Source: Fimenecus sp045595185 (lineage in GTDB: Bacteria > Bacillota > Clostridia > Oscillospirales > Acutalibacteraceae). From it: 64,000 nt of DNA. Below are positions 1 to 9,276 of the stretch, piece by piece; within the stretch, counting starts at the first letter, position 1, and each line of letters opens with the position of its first letter. The translations under genes were made by a program, and so were the position numbers. Under the pieces are notes generated by a model. It saw only the letters and a program-made list of their open reading frames with translations. It did no database searches and was not told where the DNA came from. Location: positions 1 to 64,000 of the forward strand of contig JAZNZX010000067.1 of assembly GCA_045595185.1 (NCBI GenBank), read 5' to 3'.

Positions 1-137
1 CCTTGAGGGGAAGGTGTCACCGTAGGTGACGGATGAGGTGGAAAAGTTGTTTTGTATTGATAATTAACGGTTGCTAACGCAACCTACACCTCATCAGTCT
101 GCTTCGCAGACAGCTTCTCCTCAAGGAGAAGCCTCAC
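1..137. repeat. Palindromic intergenic repeat (MITE-like or REP-like)
   Basis: The left arm starts CCTTGAGG and the right arm ends CTCAAGG. The inner halves GATGAGGTG (about 32-40) and CACCTCATC (about 90-98) are also complementary, so the element can form one long cruciform. Each arm carries its own small hairpin: GTCACC/GGTGAC on the left, GTCTGC/GCAGAC on the right. A further hairpin CTTCTCC/GGAGAAG closes the right end. The AT-rich centre (about 41-85) has no open reading frame. The element begins at base 1, so it may extend to the left of the window. It has no transposase; it may be non-autonomous or structural. Confidence 0.7.
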
Positions 138-233
138 CGACAAATTATAATTTGCAAAGATATGTTTTCACTTACTTTTTTCGTGTTGTTATTTATATCA
201 GATTATGATAAAATATACAACAGAGGTGATACT

Positions 234-1376
234 ATGGAATTGAAATTCAATAACGGTAAATTCCGTATAATGCAGATTGCTGATGTTCAGGATACGCAAC
301 GAACATCTGATGCAACTGTTCGTTTTATCCGTGAGGCTCTTAACAAAGCAAAACCTGACCTTGTGGTATTTACAGGTGACCAGGTAAAGGGTTATGGATT
401 CAACCTTATGGGTGGCGATAATAAAAAGAAGGTCACAGAGTGTATAAATAAATTCCTTATTCCACTTGACGAAACAGGTATTCCGTTCACATTTGTTTTC
501 GGTAATCACGATGACCAGGCTTTTTCAATATCTAAAAAAGAACAGCTTGAAATTTATGCTTCCCACGAAAACTGTGTTGCGTTTAATGCTGATGATGAGA
601 TTGACGGATATTGTAACCACAACCTTGAAATAAAAGGTGATGATGGTAAAACAAAGCTTAACGTTTATCTTGTGGATAGCCTTACAGCAACGCTTGACGG
701 TACTTGTGACCATGTTCACGAAAATCAGCTTGAATGGTATAGAAACACAAGAGATAAGCTTAAAGAAGAAAACGGAGATTATGTTCCGTCAGTCGTTTTT
801 CAGCATATTCCTGTCAATGAAATCTATGAGCTTTTAATGGAAGTGCCAAAGGGTACACCGAATAGTGCACAAGGATATCGCGAATGGGACGGAAAATTCT
901 TCGCAATGAATCCTGAAAGAGTAGAAATCAATGACCGTTCATTTATCGGTGAAACACCAAGCGTACCGGAAGAAAACGGTGGTCAGTTTGATGTTATGAA
1001 TGAAAAAGGTGATGTGTTCTTAATGCTTTTCGGACACGACCACAATAACTCATTTATCGGTGAATATAAAGGAATGAAAATGGGTTATACTCAAGGTTGC
1101 GGATTTAATGTCTATGGTCCGGGCAAGAAAAGGGGAGTACGCCTTATTGATTTCACAGAAAGTAATCCAACTGAATTTACATCAACAACATTGACTGTTG
1201 AAGATTTGGAAGAATTTGATGTTGGCAATAAGCTCAAACACGGTTTTTATACTTACGCACCAACAAGTGTTGACTCCGTGAAGGATATAGCAAAAAGAAA
1301 GGTTTTTCCTGTTGTTGCAACAGTAGGTGCTGTATATGCAACAATTAAACTTCTTAAGAATAAGAAAAATAAATAG
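234..1376 (+). CDS. Calcineurin-like metallophosphoesterase
   Basis: Predicted 380-residue metal-dependent phosphoesterase. The family's metal-binding blocks are in order: an Asp block with D17 and Q19 (DxQ in place of DxH), GDQ at 48-50, GNHD at 90-93, and GHDHN near 267-271. A hydrophobic stretch at about 358-375 followed by a lysine-rich tail suggests C-terminal membrane attachment, which is unusual for a soluble phosphatase. The ATG at 234 is chosen because AGAGGTGAT lies just upstream; an in-frame ATG at 162 has no ribosome binding site. The gene stands alone and converges on the foldase gene, sharing a terminator. The substrate cannot be predicted. Confidence 0.85.
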   Translation: MELKFNNGKFRIMQIADVQDTQRTSDATVRFIREALNKAKPDLVVFTGDQVKGYGFNLMGGDNKKKVTECINKFLIPLDETGIPFTFVFGNHDDQAFSISKKEQLEIYASHENCVAFNADDEIDGYCNHNLEIKGDDGKTKLNVYLVDSLTATLDGTCDHVHENQLEWYRNTRDKLKEENGDYVPSVVFQHIPVNEIYELLMEVPKGTPNSAQGYREWDGKFFAMNPERVEINDRSFIGETPSVPEENGGQFDVMNEKGDVFLMLFGHDHNNSFIGEYKGMKMGYTQGCGFNVYGPGKKRGVRLIDFTESNPTEFTSTTLTVEDLEEFDVGNKLKHGFYTYAPTSVDSVKDIAKRKVFPVVATVGAVYATIKLLKNKKNK

Positions 1377-1385
1377 ACATAAAAA

Positions 1386-1416
1386 ATCCCTCGTAATCGA
1401 AGTGACTACGAGGGAT
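1386..1416. terminator. Bidirectional intrinsic terminator between convergent genes
   Basis: ATCCCTCGTA (1386-1395) pairs with TACGAGGGAT (1407-1416) to give a 10-bp stem with an 11-nt loop. A-rich sequence lies on the left, giving a U-tract when read leftwards. It lies between the stops of the phosphoesterase (1376) and the foldase (1432) and can serve both. Confidence 0.8.
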
Positions 1417-1431
1417 ATTCTATATCAGATA

Positions 1432-3222
1432 TTAGTGGTCGTGACCTGCGTGGCTACTGCCAAGATTATTTACAATAATACTTGCAATATGGTCATTCTC
1501 TCTCTTAAGAGTCCAGTTGATAAAGAATGAGTTGATGTTAACGCTGTGAGCAGCATCATCAAGTTCCTTTGCAATACCTGCTTCAATTTCAGCACCTGCA
1601 AGAGCAGTCTGAACAGCCTGATACCAGCTTAAGTTACCGGCTTTTACAAAGTACATAATGTGATAACCGTAATCAGTTTCAACGATTTCTACATCACCTG
1701 GTTTACGACCTTCTGCAATTGCCCAGTCAGTGAATTCCTGAACATAAGTACCGTCATTCATAACACCTTCGTAAAGACCGCCTTTTTCCTTTGAAGCTGT
1801 GTCTTCTGTCTTTTCTTTAACGAGAGCTACGAAGTTGTCTTCTGTTGGGTTCTTAAGGTATTCGTCAAGAATAGCCTGAGCCTTTGCCTTTGTTTCCTTC
1901 TTTGTTGCGTCAGTAATGTTTGTTACTGTATTACCATTTTCATCTTTTGTAGATGTAGCAGAACCATCTGTGTTCTTTTCAGGGAACTGAACAAGAAGGT
2001 GTCTTACATCACTCTTGTAGATTGACATATCCTTATGAGGAAGTGTCTTCACCATAACAACATAGAATGAACCGTTTTCACCGTCAACTACACCGATTTC
2101 ACCTGCTGTTCTTGCATCGTCATAAACCCACTTTGCAACTGCTTCACCATATGAAGATGTAAGCTCAGAATACTTCTTGTTTTTGAAGATTGTAGAAGCA
2201 TCAGGGTCTTTTGTGCTCTTGTTATCAGCAGATAAGATTTCAACCTTTGCAGCTTCGATGAACTTTTCTTCGTCAGTAGCCTTCTTAAGGAATGCTTCAG
2301 CCTTTTCCTTAGCTTTTGCTTCTGCTTCTTCATGTTCCTTTTCGTGGTCTTCGCCTTCTTCGTGGCTATGATTTTCACCCAAATCAGCAGCGAAAGCATA
2401 AAGACGAATGTCAACGATGTCATACTTATAGCTGTTTGCTTCATATTCAGCATCAATCTTGTCAGCAGTAAATGAATTTGTTGTATCTTCAGTTACCTTT
2501 TCATAATACTTTTCAGCAAGATATGACTGTTCAACAAGATTACGGATTAACTTTTCTGTAACACCATATCCGAGCTGTAAACGAAGCCATCTGTTAACTG
2601 AATAGTCATTTTCTTTAGCAGTTTTACGAATGTCATCAAACTGAGAATCAATTTCTGTAAGTTCAGCTTCTGTAAGTTCAAGACCTGCTTCTTTAGCCTT
2701 TTCAGCACCGAATTTAGCATAAACAAGCTGATAAACAGCAGAATATGTAAATGCATCTTCCCAAGTTGGGTTTTCGATGTCACCAATATCTTCCATAGAA
2801 ACGCCACCGAACTGAACATCGTCTTCAGTGTATTCCTGCTGGTCAGGAGTCTTTGTATAGTCATAACCTGTCATTGAAAGGCCCATACCTTCACCATACT
2901 GTTCATACTGGGCAGCAGTGCTGTAATACTGTGACCATACCTGGAAGTAGAAATAGTTGATTTCAGCAAGAGAAATCTTACTTTCAATACCATCAATTGA
3001 AACTTTAACTGTCTTCTGTGGAATGTCAAAGAAGTTAAGTACACCTACAACAGCACCAAGAGCGATAACAACTGCAAGAACAATTGCAATAACCTTTTTA
3101 GCTGTCTTCTGAGCTTTAATGCTCACAGGAGATTTTTTTGCGTTTTTTGCGGCAGCCTTAGCGAGTCTTTCTTTTCGTTCCTCACGATAAAGCTCTGCCT
3201 GAGATTTGTTGTTGTTTTCCAT
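1432..3222 (-). CDS. Membrane-anchored PpiC-type peptidyl-prolyl isomerase (SurA/PrsA-like foldase)
   Basis: 596 residues. A basic cytoplasmic head (1-42) precedes one membrane segment (about 43-66), then a SurA-N-like helical region and a parvulin-type PpiC domain in the last third (the DVRHLLVQF and DYGYHIMYF blocks are recognisable). It probably folds exported proteins outside the membrane. A His/Glu-rich insert near residues 280-297 and a C-terminal tail ending GHDH are unusual and could bind metal. The ATG at 3222 is preferred over the in-frame GTG at 3234 because AAGGTGG lies 8 nt upstream of the ATG and overlaps the GTG. The gene is monocistronic. Foldase class is firm; clients are unknown. 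Confidence 0.85.
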   Translation of the reverse strand: MENNNKSQAELYREERKERLAKAAAKNAKKSPVSIKAQKTAKKVIAIVLAVVIALGAVVGVLNFFDIPQKTVKVSIDGIESKISLAEINYFYFQVWSQYYSTAAQYEQYGEGMGLSMTGYDYTKTPDQQEYTEDDVQFGGVSMEDIGDIENPTWEDAFTYSAVYQLVYAKFGAEKAKEAGLELTEAELTEIDSQFDDIRKTAKENDYSVNRWLRLQLGYGVTEKLIRNLVEQSYLAEKYYEKVTEDTTNSFTADKIDAEYEANSYKYDIVDIRLYAFAADLGENHSHEEGEDHEKEHEEAEAKAKEKAEAFLKKATDEEKFIEAAKVEILSADNKSTKDPDASTIFKNKKYSELTSSYGEAVAKWVYDDARTAGEIGVVDGENGSFYVVMVKTLPHKDMSIYKSDVRHLLVQFPEKNTDGSATSTKDENGNTVTNITDATKKETKAKAQAILDEYLKNPTEDNFVALVKEKTEDTASKEKGGLYEGVMNDGTYVQEFTDWAIAEGRKPGDVEIVETDYGYHIMYFVKAGNLSWYQAVQTALAGAEIEAGIAKELDDAAHSVNINSFFINWTLKRENDHIASIIVNNLGSSHAGHDH

Positions 3223-3510
3223 GGGAAAAACCACCTTTTCGAACTATTTTGCTTTTATAAATGAAAAGGTATGTTGTTATCCAACATACTTTTTCACATT
3301 AACATATACATTCTATACTATTTTAATGAAATATACAAGAGTAAAAATAAAATTTAACAATTTGTACAAAAAATAAAGGTAATTTTTGACAATACAGAAA
3401 ATATAATAATATTTTAAGTAATTATTATTGTAAAATAAGGAAATATATTATATAATTAAAAAAATATGTAATTCTGTAACTATTCGGACAAAAAAAAGGA
3501 GATATATCTT

Positions 3511-4416
3511 ATGAAAATTATGGCTTTTGATGTAGGCGGTACTGCTATCAAATTCGGTTTGGTTGACGAAAACTTCAATATTCTTTTTTCAGAGGAGTTT
3601 CCGACAAACACATTTAAAGATACTGACAATATGGTTCTCCGAGCAATGGAGTCAAAGCTTAAGGAATACGAGGGTCAGTATGATGCAGTCGGTATTTCAA
3701 CAGCAGGTCAGGTAAATGTTAATACAGGCGTTATTCATGACGGTGTTGGTAACATTCCAAACTATAACTACTCTGACCTTTGCGGTACATTTGAGCCTGA
3801 ATTCAATGTTCCTGTTGCAGTTGATAACGATGTTAACTGTGCGGCAATCGGTGAAGCACATTTCGGTGCTGCTCAGGGTGAAAGTGATTTCCTTTGCCTT
3901 ACTTACGGTACAGGTGTTGGTGGTGCAATTTTTATAAACGGTGATGTTTATCGTGGTTCAAAATTTGCAGGTGGTGAATTTGGTCATATGGCAACACACA
4001 AGGACGGAAGACCTTGTACTTGCGGTCGAATCGGTTGCTATGAAGCATATGCTGCTTGTCGTGTGTTCACAACATCTGTTTCAGAAAGAATGGGCAAACC
4101 AATGAACGGCAGAGAAATTTTCGAGCCTGAAAATCTTGCTAATCCGATTATCAAGGAAGAAATTGATAATTGGGAAGATGAAATTGCTTTGGGACTTCGC
4201 AATCTTTGCTATATTTTCAATCCAAGCCTTATTGTTCTTGGTGGCGGTATTATGTCAGAAGAATTACTTCTTGAGCATATTCGCGAAAAGGTTAATGCAC
4301 AGCTTGAAGATAACTATAAGCATGTAAGAATTGAAAAAGCACAGCTTCGTAATAAAGCCGGTATGATGGGTGCTGCATATCTTGCAAGTGAAAAATTAAA
4401 GAATTGGAAAAAATAA
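3511..4416 (+). CDS. ROK-family sugar kinase (glucokinase-like)
   Basis: 301 residues, the usual ROK length. An N-terminal phosphate-binding DVGGT motif (7-11) is followed by the catalytic-base region VDNDVNC near 104-110 and the ROK zinc motif: GEFGHM near 156-161 plus CTCGRIGC near 169-176. It probably phosphorylates glucose or a related hexose or amino-sugar; the exact substrate cannot be read from sequence. The start ATG follows AAGGAGATAT. The 288-nt gap before it (3223-3510) is very AT-rich, with several possible -10 boxes but no convincing -35/-10 pair. The next gene is convergent and starts 3 nt after the stop, with no obvious terminator between them. Confidence 0.88.
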   Translation: MKIMAFDVGGTAIKFGLVDENFNILFSEEFPTNTFKDTDNMVLRAMESKLKEYEGQYDAVGISTAGQVNVNTGVIHDGVGNIPNYNYSDLCGTFEPEFNVPVAVDNDVNCAAIGEAHFGAAQGESDFLCLTYGTGVGGAIFINGDVYRGSKFAGGEFGHMATHKDGRPCTCGRIGCYEAYAACRVFTTSVSERMGKPMNGREIFEPENLANPIIKEEIDNWEDEIALGLRNLCYIFNPSLIVLGGGIMSEELLLEHIREKVNAQLEDNYKHVRIEKAQLRNKAGMMGAAYLASEKLKNWKK

Positions 4417-4418
4417 AA

Positions 4419-4799
4419 TCAGAATATATTACTGAGTAATGGCTTTTCGTTACGGATTAAATGGTGTAATTCGTCAATTGCCAAATCAGCTTGTTGTTCA
4501 AGCCTTTCCATGTTGCCTTGTTTGGCATACACGGGAAGGCTTTTTACTAATTCTTCAAGCTTATCTGTTTCTTCGTGACGGATAAAGCTTTCAATAGTAT
4601 CGTGAACATCCTCCCATAACACAACTGCATTTTCTGATAATTCTATCGATTTTTCTATGTTGTTGTCTTGTGCTGTATTACAGATTTCAGAAAGAGCATT
4701 TTCGAGTTTTTTACAAGCCTTATCCACAAGAAAATAGCCTGTAAATGAAATGGCGAAAGCCATAACAATAACACCAACAGCAGTTATAATTCTTTTCAT
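4419..4799 (-). CDS. DUF4363 family protein
   Basis: 126 residues: an N-terminal signal-anchor helix (about 5-25), then an amphipathic helical extracytoplasmic domain rich in Glu and His. This resembles DUF4363 proteins, which are commonly encoded next to DUF421 membrane proteins in Firmicutes, as here. The start codon overlaps the stop of the upstream DUF421 gene by 4 nt, so the two are translationally coupled. Function unknown; it probably acts with its partner at the membrane. Confidence 0.75.
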   Translation of the reverse strand: MKRIITAVGVIVMAFAISFTGYFLVDKACKKLENALSEICNTAQDNNIEKSIELSENAVVLWEDVHDTIESFIRHEETDKLEELVKSLPVYAKQGNMERLEQQADLAIDELHHLIRNEKPLLSNIF

Positions 4800-5470
4800 T
4801 CCTTGTCCTTTCTGATAATCGTATGATTACCTACGCTGTCAACGGTCATAAGGAGTATTTCTTTAATTTGCAGTTTTTCTTTTTTTACAATCCTGTTTAT
4901 TTTTTCTGTGTCTGTGTTACAGACTGCAAAGTCCTTTTCCACAATTTTACCGTCAATGATTACGGGACATTTATAACCTTGCGGTTCAGTTGAAAGGCAT
5001 AAATCATCTCGAGTTACGGTATCATATTCTGCCTTTAAAAGAACGCTTAACTGACCGTTTGTTTCCACAATGGCATATTGCACCTGTGAAATGTCAAAAA
5101 CATCCTTTTGTCGAAGTGATTCCATTAAATCATCAAGGGTAAATCGTAATTCCTTTAATAACTTCTGATTTAAAACACCGTCGTTGATAATCACCACAGG
5201 ATGACCGTGCATAAACAAACGGAATTTAATGCTTTTCATATTAAATACCGATGTTAAAATTTCAAATCCCACAAGGAGAAAAATAGGAATAATCGTGTTC
5301 ACAAGCGGTATATCAGTATCCTGAATGGGAATTGAAATAATCTGTGAAATCAGCAGAGTTACAACCAAATCTGACGGTTGCAACTCACCAATCTGTCTTT
5401 TTCCCATAATGCGAATACTGACGATAGCAAATACATACAAAATAACTGTTCTGATTAATGTTACAAACAT
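4796..5470 (-). CDS. DUF421 (YetF/YcaP-type) membrane protein
   Basis: 224 residues. The N-terminal third is hydrophobic, with about three membrane segments (the RIMGKRQIGELQPSDLV block at about 20-36 is typical of the family). The C-terminal two thirds form a soluble domain (DUF421). B. subtilis YetF and its spore paralogues belong here; they are membrane proteins of poorly defined role, some linked to spore wall or germination. It forms a two-gene operon with DUF4363 (4-nt overlap) and diverges from the germination operon starting at 5551, so a role in spores is plausible but not shown. Confidence 0.82.
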   Translation of the reverse strand: MFVTLIRTVILYVFAIVSIRIMGKRQIGELQPSDLVVTLLISQIISIPIQDTDIPLVNTIIPIFLLVGFEILTSVFNMKSIKFRLFMHGHPVVIINDGVLNQKLLKELRFTLDDLMESLRQKDVFDISQVQYAIVETNGQLSVLLKAEYDTVTRDDLCLSTEPQGYKCPVIIDGKIVEKDFAVCNTDTEKINRIVKKEKLQIKEILLMTVDSVGNHTIIRKDKE

Positions 5471-5550
5471 AATATCACCGTTTTTATTTTTGCCTTAAAG
5501 AGTAGTAATATTCTGTCACTATTGGCAAAAGATAAGAATGGTGATTTTTT

Positions 5551-7056
5551 ATGAAAGAAAACCTGTTTATGAAAAAGGTTGACGAAATAACAGTTAACGA
5601 GAAAAAGAAAACAGAAAAGAATTTTATAGATACTGATTTACAGAAAAACATTTCTTATATTAAAGAGCAATTTGGCGATGCCTTTGATGTGAAATACCGA
5701 AAATACAGTGCACAGGGAAAAGAAATCATTTTTGTAATGGTTGACGGAATGTGTGACAGCCTTCTCGCAACGGAACAGGTCATTCTTCCTATAATCGAAG
5801 CCGATTTTACCGACGAAAAAGGGGACAAGCTCATTTACTCTGCTGCTGACAGAGTTTCAGCAAGTATTGATAAGTCAATTACTAATGACATTGACGAGGC
5901 AATTCGCGAAGCCATTTACGGTAGCATTATAATGCTTACACAGGATGCACATTTTACAGTAATGTTCGGTGTTCAGGGATTCCCGAAACGAGCAGTACTT
6001 GAGCCTGACACAGAAATGCAGGAACGAGGCTCACGAGAAGCCTTTGTGGAAAGCTTTAAGGATAATGTGACAATGATTCGTCGTCGTGTGCGAAACCCTG
6101 TTTTTAAAACACAGATAGTAGAAGTAGGTGACACTAGCAAAACAAGAGCTTGTGTCTGTTATATGTCCGACAGAGTCGATAAGGAAATGCTTGAAGAAGT
6201 AGTGAAACGACTTAAAAACGCGACGGTGGATACAGTACTTGGTTCAGGTTATATGCAGAGCTTTCTCGATACAAAATATGCTTCGATTTTCAGCGGTGTA
6301 GGCTTTACTCAACGACCTGATGTATTAACAGCAAAAATCAGTGAAGGCAAAATCTGTATTATTGTTGACGGTACGCCAAACGCCTTGATTGTGCCATATC
6401 TTTTTATTGAGCATTTTCATTCAATGGACGACTACCTGAAAAGACCGTATTACGCAACCTTTATACGCGTTTTAAAGCTTGTTTCTTTTGCTTTCAGCGT
6501 GTTTTTGCCCGGACTTTATGTGGCTGTATGTACCTTTCACCAGGAAATAATACCTGAAACAATGATTTTCGGAATAACGGGACAAGAAAGTAGAACACCG
6601 TTACCTGTAATGCTTGAAGCGTTGCTTATACATCTCATATATGAAATTGTCCGTGAGGCAGGTCTTCGGATGCCTAAAAGCGTAGGCCACGCAATTTCAA
6701 TTGTAGGGGCATTGGTAATAGGTGAATCGGCAGTAACGGCAGGCATACTTTCTGCACCGATGCTTATTGTGGTGGGACTTACAGCCGTAAGCTCATTTGT
6801 GGTGTCAACACTTTACGAGCCTGTTGCGATTTTACGCTTTGCATTTATTATAGTCGGCGGACTTACGGGACTTTACGGAATAATGCTTTGCTTTGCTGTT
6901 GTTTTAATAAATGCGTCTGCAATAAACCCTTACGGTGTACCGTTTACATCACCGATGTCACCTACAAAGGTTGGTGCGTGGCGTGATATGATTTTTCGTA
7001 GTGATTGGAAGAAAATGGGCAAAAGACAAATGGTTATTGATAAGTTGAGGAAATAG
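5551..7056 (+). CDS. gerKA: Spore germination protein, GerA/GerKA family (A subunit)
   Basis: 501 residues, the normal length for germinant receptor A subunits. A long soluble N-terminal domain (about 1-300) precedes a membrane domain with several hydrophobic segments (about 310-480). The YMQSFLDTKYAS and EVGDTSKTR blocks fit the family. The protein sits in the spore inner membrane and, with the B and C subunits, responds to small-molecule germinants. It is the first gene of an A-B-C operon; the B gene starts 2 nt after its stop. The ATG at 5551 follows GGTGAT. A sigma-G promoter is expected, but I did not find a convincing one in the 80-nt divergent gap. Confidence 0.9.
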   Translation: MKENLFMKKVDEITVNEKKKTEKNFIDTDLQKNISYIKEQFGDAFDVKYRKYSAQGKEIIFVMVDGMCDSLLATEQVILPIIEADFTDEKGDKLIYSAADRVSASIDKSITNDIDEAIREAIYGSIIMLTQDAHFTVMFGVQGFPKRAVLEPDTEMQERGSREAFVESFKDNVTMIRRRVRNPVFKTQIVEVGDTSKTRACVCYMSDRVDKEMLEEVVKRLKNATVDTVLGSGYMQSFLDTKYASIFSGVGFTQRPDVLTAKISEGKICIIVDGTPNALIVPYLFIEHFHSMDDYLKRPYYATFIRVLKLVSFAFSVFLPGLYVAVCTFHQEIIPETMIFGITGQESRTPLPVMLEALLIHLIYEIVREAGLRMPKSVGHAISIVGALVIGESAVTAGILSAPMLIVVGLTAVSSFVVSTLYEPVAILRFAFIIVGGLTGLYGIMLCFAVVLINASAINPYGVPFTSPMSPTKVGAWRDMIFRSDWKKMGKRQMVIDKLRK

Positions 7057-7057
7057 A

Positions 7058-8149
7058 ATGGAAAAAACAAAAGGTAAAATCAGTGCATTTCAGTTTTATG
7101 TAATGCTTTTTTTGTCGCGAACGCTGACAACCGTCACATATCTTTCGTCATATACGGAAAATATAAGGCTCTCGGATATGCTTATCCAACCTATATTCAG
7201 AATAATTATCGGCACTCTCATAATGTTGCCAGTGTTTCGTCTTTACAGAAAATACAACGACAAAAATATTTTGGATTTAATAAGTGAAAAATCTGAAAAA
7301 CTTGCTAAAGCAATTTCTGTTGTTTTCATAATTTACTTCTTTTATTTCACCGTTGTGACTCTGGCTCGTCTTGACCTTTTTGCAGGAACAATCGTTTTTC
7401 CCGAAACTGATGTGGAATATATGATAGTTTTTGCGGTGATTCTCTGTTGCTACGGTGTATATTTAGGGCTTGAACCCTTGGGAAGATGCTCTGTAATTTC
7501 AGGTGTTCTTGTTATTCCTGCATTGATTTTTATAATGCTGACGCTTGTAAATAAAGTGGATTTTCTAAACTTAACACCAATTTTTTATAATGGTGTAGCA
7601 TCTGTTGTGAAGGTGGCAGTTGACTCTGTGGGACAAACGGTTGAATACGGAATAATTGCACTTATGATACCAAGGGTAACAGGGAATTTCAGAAAAGGAT
7701 ATTTTATCTGGCTTTTTTCACAGGTGTCCTTAATGGCAGTTATGTTCTTTTTTGCCTGTACGGTTATGGGAAATTTCGCAAATACTCAGCTTTTTCCGTT
7801 TCACACATTGGCATCTCTTGCAGAGTTTTCAATGTTCACTCGTCTTGATGCGATTTTTACAAGCGTATGGATTATGTGTGCATTTATCAAAGCAGGGTTA
7901 CTCATATTCCTCCAAACGGATTTGCTCAAAACCTATTTCCCGAAATTCAAAAGAACACAGTATATCGTTGCAACAGGACTTCTGACAATAATTTCAAATC
8001 TGTTTATATCACAACAGGTTGAAAGATTTATAACGGTTGATAACAGTATTATAAAAATTATAATTACGGGAATTTCTGTTTTGATAATTCCTCTTATTGT
8101 GCTTATTTTCAAAAGAAAGGGGAACAGAAAATGCGAAAAGCAGGCATAA
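7058..8149 (+). CDS. gerKB: Spore germination protein, GerB/GerKB family permease-like subunit
   Basis: 363 residues, almost entirely hydrophobic, with about ten membrane segments. It belongs to the amino-acid-permease-like B subunits (endospore germination permease family) that contribute the germinant-binding pocket. The first residues (KGKISAFQFYVMLF) match the usual start of the family. It lies between the A and C subunit genes and overlaps the C gene by 19 nt, so the three are very likely co-translated. Which germinant it recognises cannot be deduced. Confidence 0.88.
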   Translation: MEKTKGKISAFQFYVMLFLSRTLTTVTYLSSYTENIRLSDMLIQPIFRIIIGTLIMLPVFRLYRKYNDKNILDLISEKSEKLAKAISVVFIIYFFYFTVVTLARLDLFAGTIVFPETDVEYMIVFAVILCCYGVYLGLEPLGRCSVISGVLVIPALIFIMLTLVNKVDFLNLTPIFYNGVASVVKVAVDSVGQTVEYGIIALMIPRVTGNFRKGYFIWLFSQVSLMAVMFFFACTVMGNFANTQLFPFHTLASLAEFSMFTRLDAIFTSVWIMCAFIKAGLLIFLQTDLLKTYFPKFKRTQYIVATGLLTIISNLFISQQVERFITVDNSIIKIIITGISVLIIPLIVLIFKRKGNRKCEKQA

Positions 8150-9276
8150 TTCTTCTTGCGTTCCTTTTTGCCTTTTATACCTTTAATTCCGAAGAAATAT
8201 ATAAAAAAGACATCCGTAACCGACTTGTTATTCAAGGAATAGGTATTGATATAAAGGATGACGGAAAATACTCGGTTACAATTCAGGCAATCGACACAAA
8301 TGCCCAATCTCCCACATCATCTGACAGTGCATCACAGCCACCGTTAAAAGCATATAAGACAGAGGGCAACACCATTTATACAGCCTTGAAAAGTGTAACG
8401 GAAACAGAGGGCAAAATACCGTTATATTCACAAAACAGAGTTATAATTTTGGGAAAAAGCATAACAGAAGAAAATATGTCCGATGTTATTGACTTTTTTG
8501 TGCGTGATGTGGAAAACAGTTCTTCTGTTTATATTGCTGCTGCCGAAAAAACTGCAAATGAAATTTTAGAAGCCAAAAACGGTGATGAATATATAAGTGC
8601 AAAAAGTATTGAAACAGGGATAAGCTCATATGAATACGATGCAAGAATTTTCAGTCTTCAGCTTTTTGAGCTTATAAACCGATATAATTCAAACACAAAG
8701 GATTTTGCTATGCCCTTGCTTTCGCTAAAAGAGGAAAAAGGCGAAAAAAGTGTAGAAATTTCAGGCACAGCACTTTTTAACAATACAAAATATCGTGAAA
8801 AAATATCAAAAGATGAAACGGTGTTTCTCAATATTCTTTACGACAAAGTAAATAATACTGCACTTTCATACAGCTTTGATAATGACAAAAAGGTGTCACT
8901 GAATATTGTTGATTTAAAGACAACACGGAAAGTCACAATGAAAGACGGTCAGCCTGTTTTTAATGTTAAAGTAAAAATACAAGCAGATATTTCGGAAATC
9001 AGTGGCGGTATTTCAAGTGCAATGGAAAAGCAAGATATTGAAAAAATTGCACAAGCAGGTGAAGGGTATATTGAAAGACAAACTAAAAGTCTGATTTCAT
9101 CTTTATATGAAGAATACAACAGCGATTCCATAGGCTTTGCAAGACTCATATATATCAGATATAAGGATTTCTATAAAGAAAATGAAAAAAATCTCGACTC
9201 CGTTTTGCAAAACAGCATTTACGAAGTCGAGGTTGATTTAAAAATCAGAAGAATGGGTCACGAATTTATAACATAA
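8131..9276 (+). CDS. gerKC: Spore germination protein, GerC/GerKC family, lacking a lipobox cysteine
   Basis: 381 residues, normally the lipoprotein subunit of the germinant receptor. The hydrophobic N-terminus (about 3-17) is present, and the conserved LVIQGIGID block matches the family. The lipobox cysteine that usually precedes the WDRREI-like motif is missing: here the stretch reads YTFNSEEIYKKD, with no Cys near the signal. The protein may therefore be a signal-anchored or released subunit rather than a lipoprotein. It overlaps the B gene by 19 nt, and its last 11 nt overlap the convergent alpha-galactosidase gene. There are no internal stops and the rest of the protein looks intact, so it does not look like a pseudogene. 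Confidence 0.85.
   Translation: MRKAGIILLAFLFAFYTFNSEEIYKKDIRNRLVIQGIGIDIKDDGKYSVTIQAIDTNAQSPTSSDSASQPPLKAYKTEGNTIYTALKSVTETEGKIPLYSQNRVIILGKSITEENMSDVIDFFVRDVENSSSVYIAAAEKTANEILEAKNGDEYISAKSIETGISSYEYDARIFSLQLFELINRYNSNTKDFAMPLLSLKEEKGEKSVEISGTALFNNTKYREKISKDETVFLNILYDKVNNTALSYSFDNDKKVSLNIVDLKTTRKVTMKDGQPVFNVKVKIQADISEISGGISSAMEKQDIEKIAQAGEGYIERQTKSLISSLYEEYNSDSIGFARLIYIRYKDFYKENEKNLDSVLQNSIYEVEVDLKIRRMGHEFIT

Noticed and set aside
1327..1530. 67-codon plus-strand frame over the end of the phosphoesterase
   Set aside because: It crosses the terminator and runs into the convergent foldase gene; no ribosome binding site and shadow composition.
3386..3407. TTGACA plus TATAAT before the ROK kinase gene
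   Set aside because: Only 10 nt apart; other combinations in this AT-rich gap are no better, so no promoter is called.
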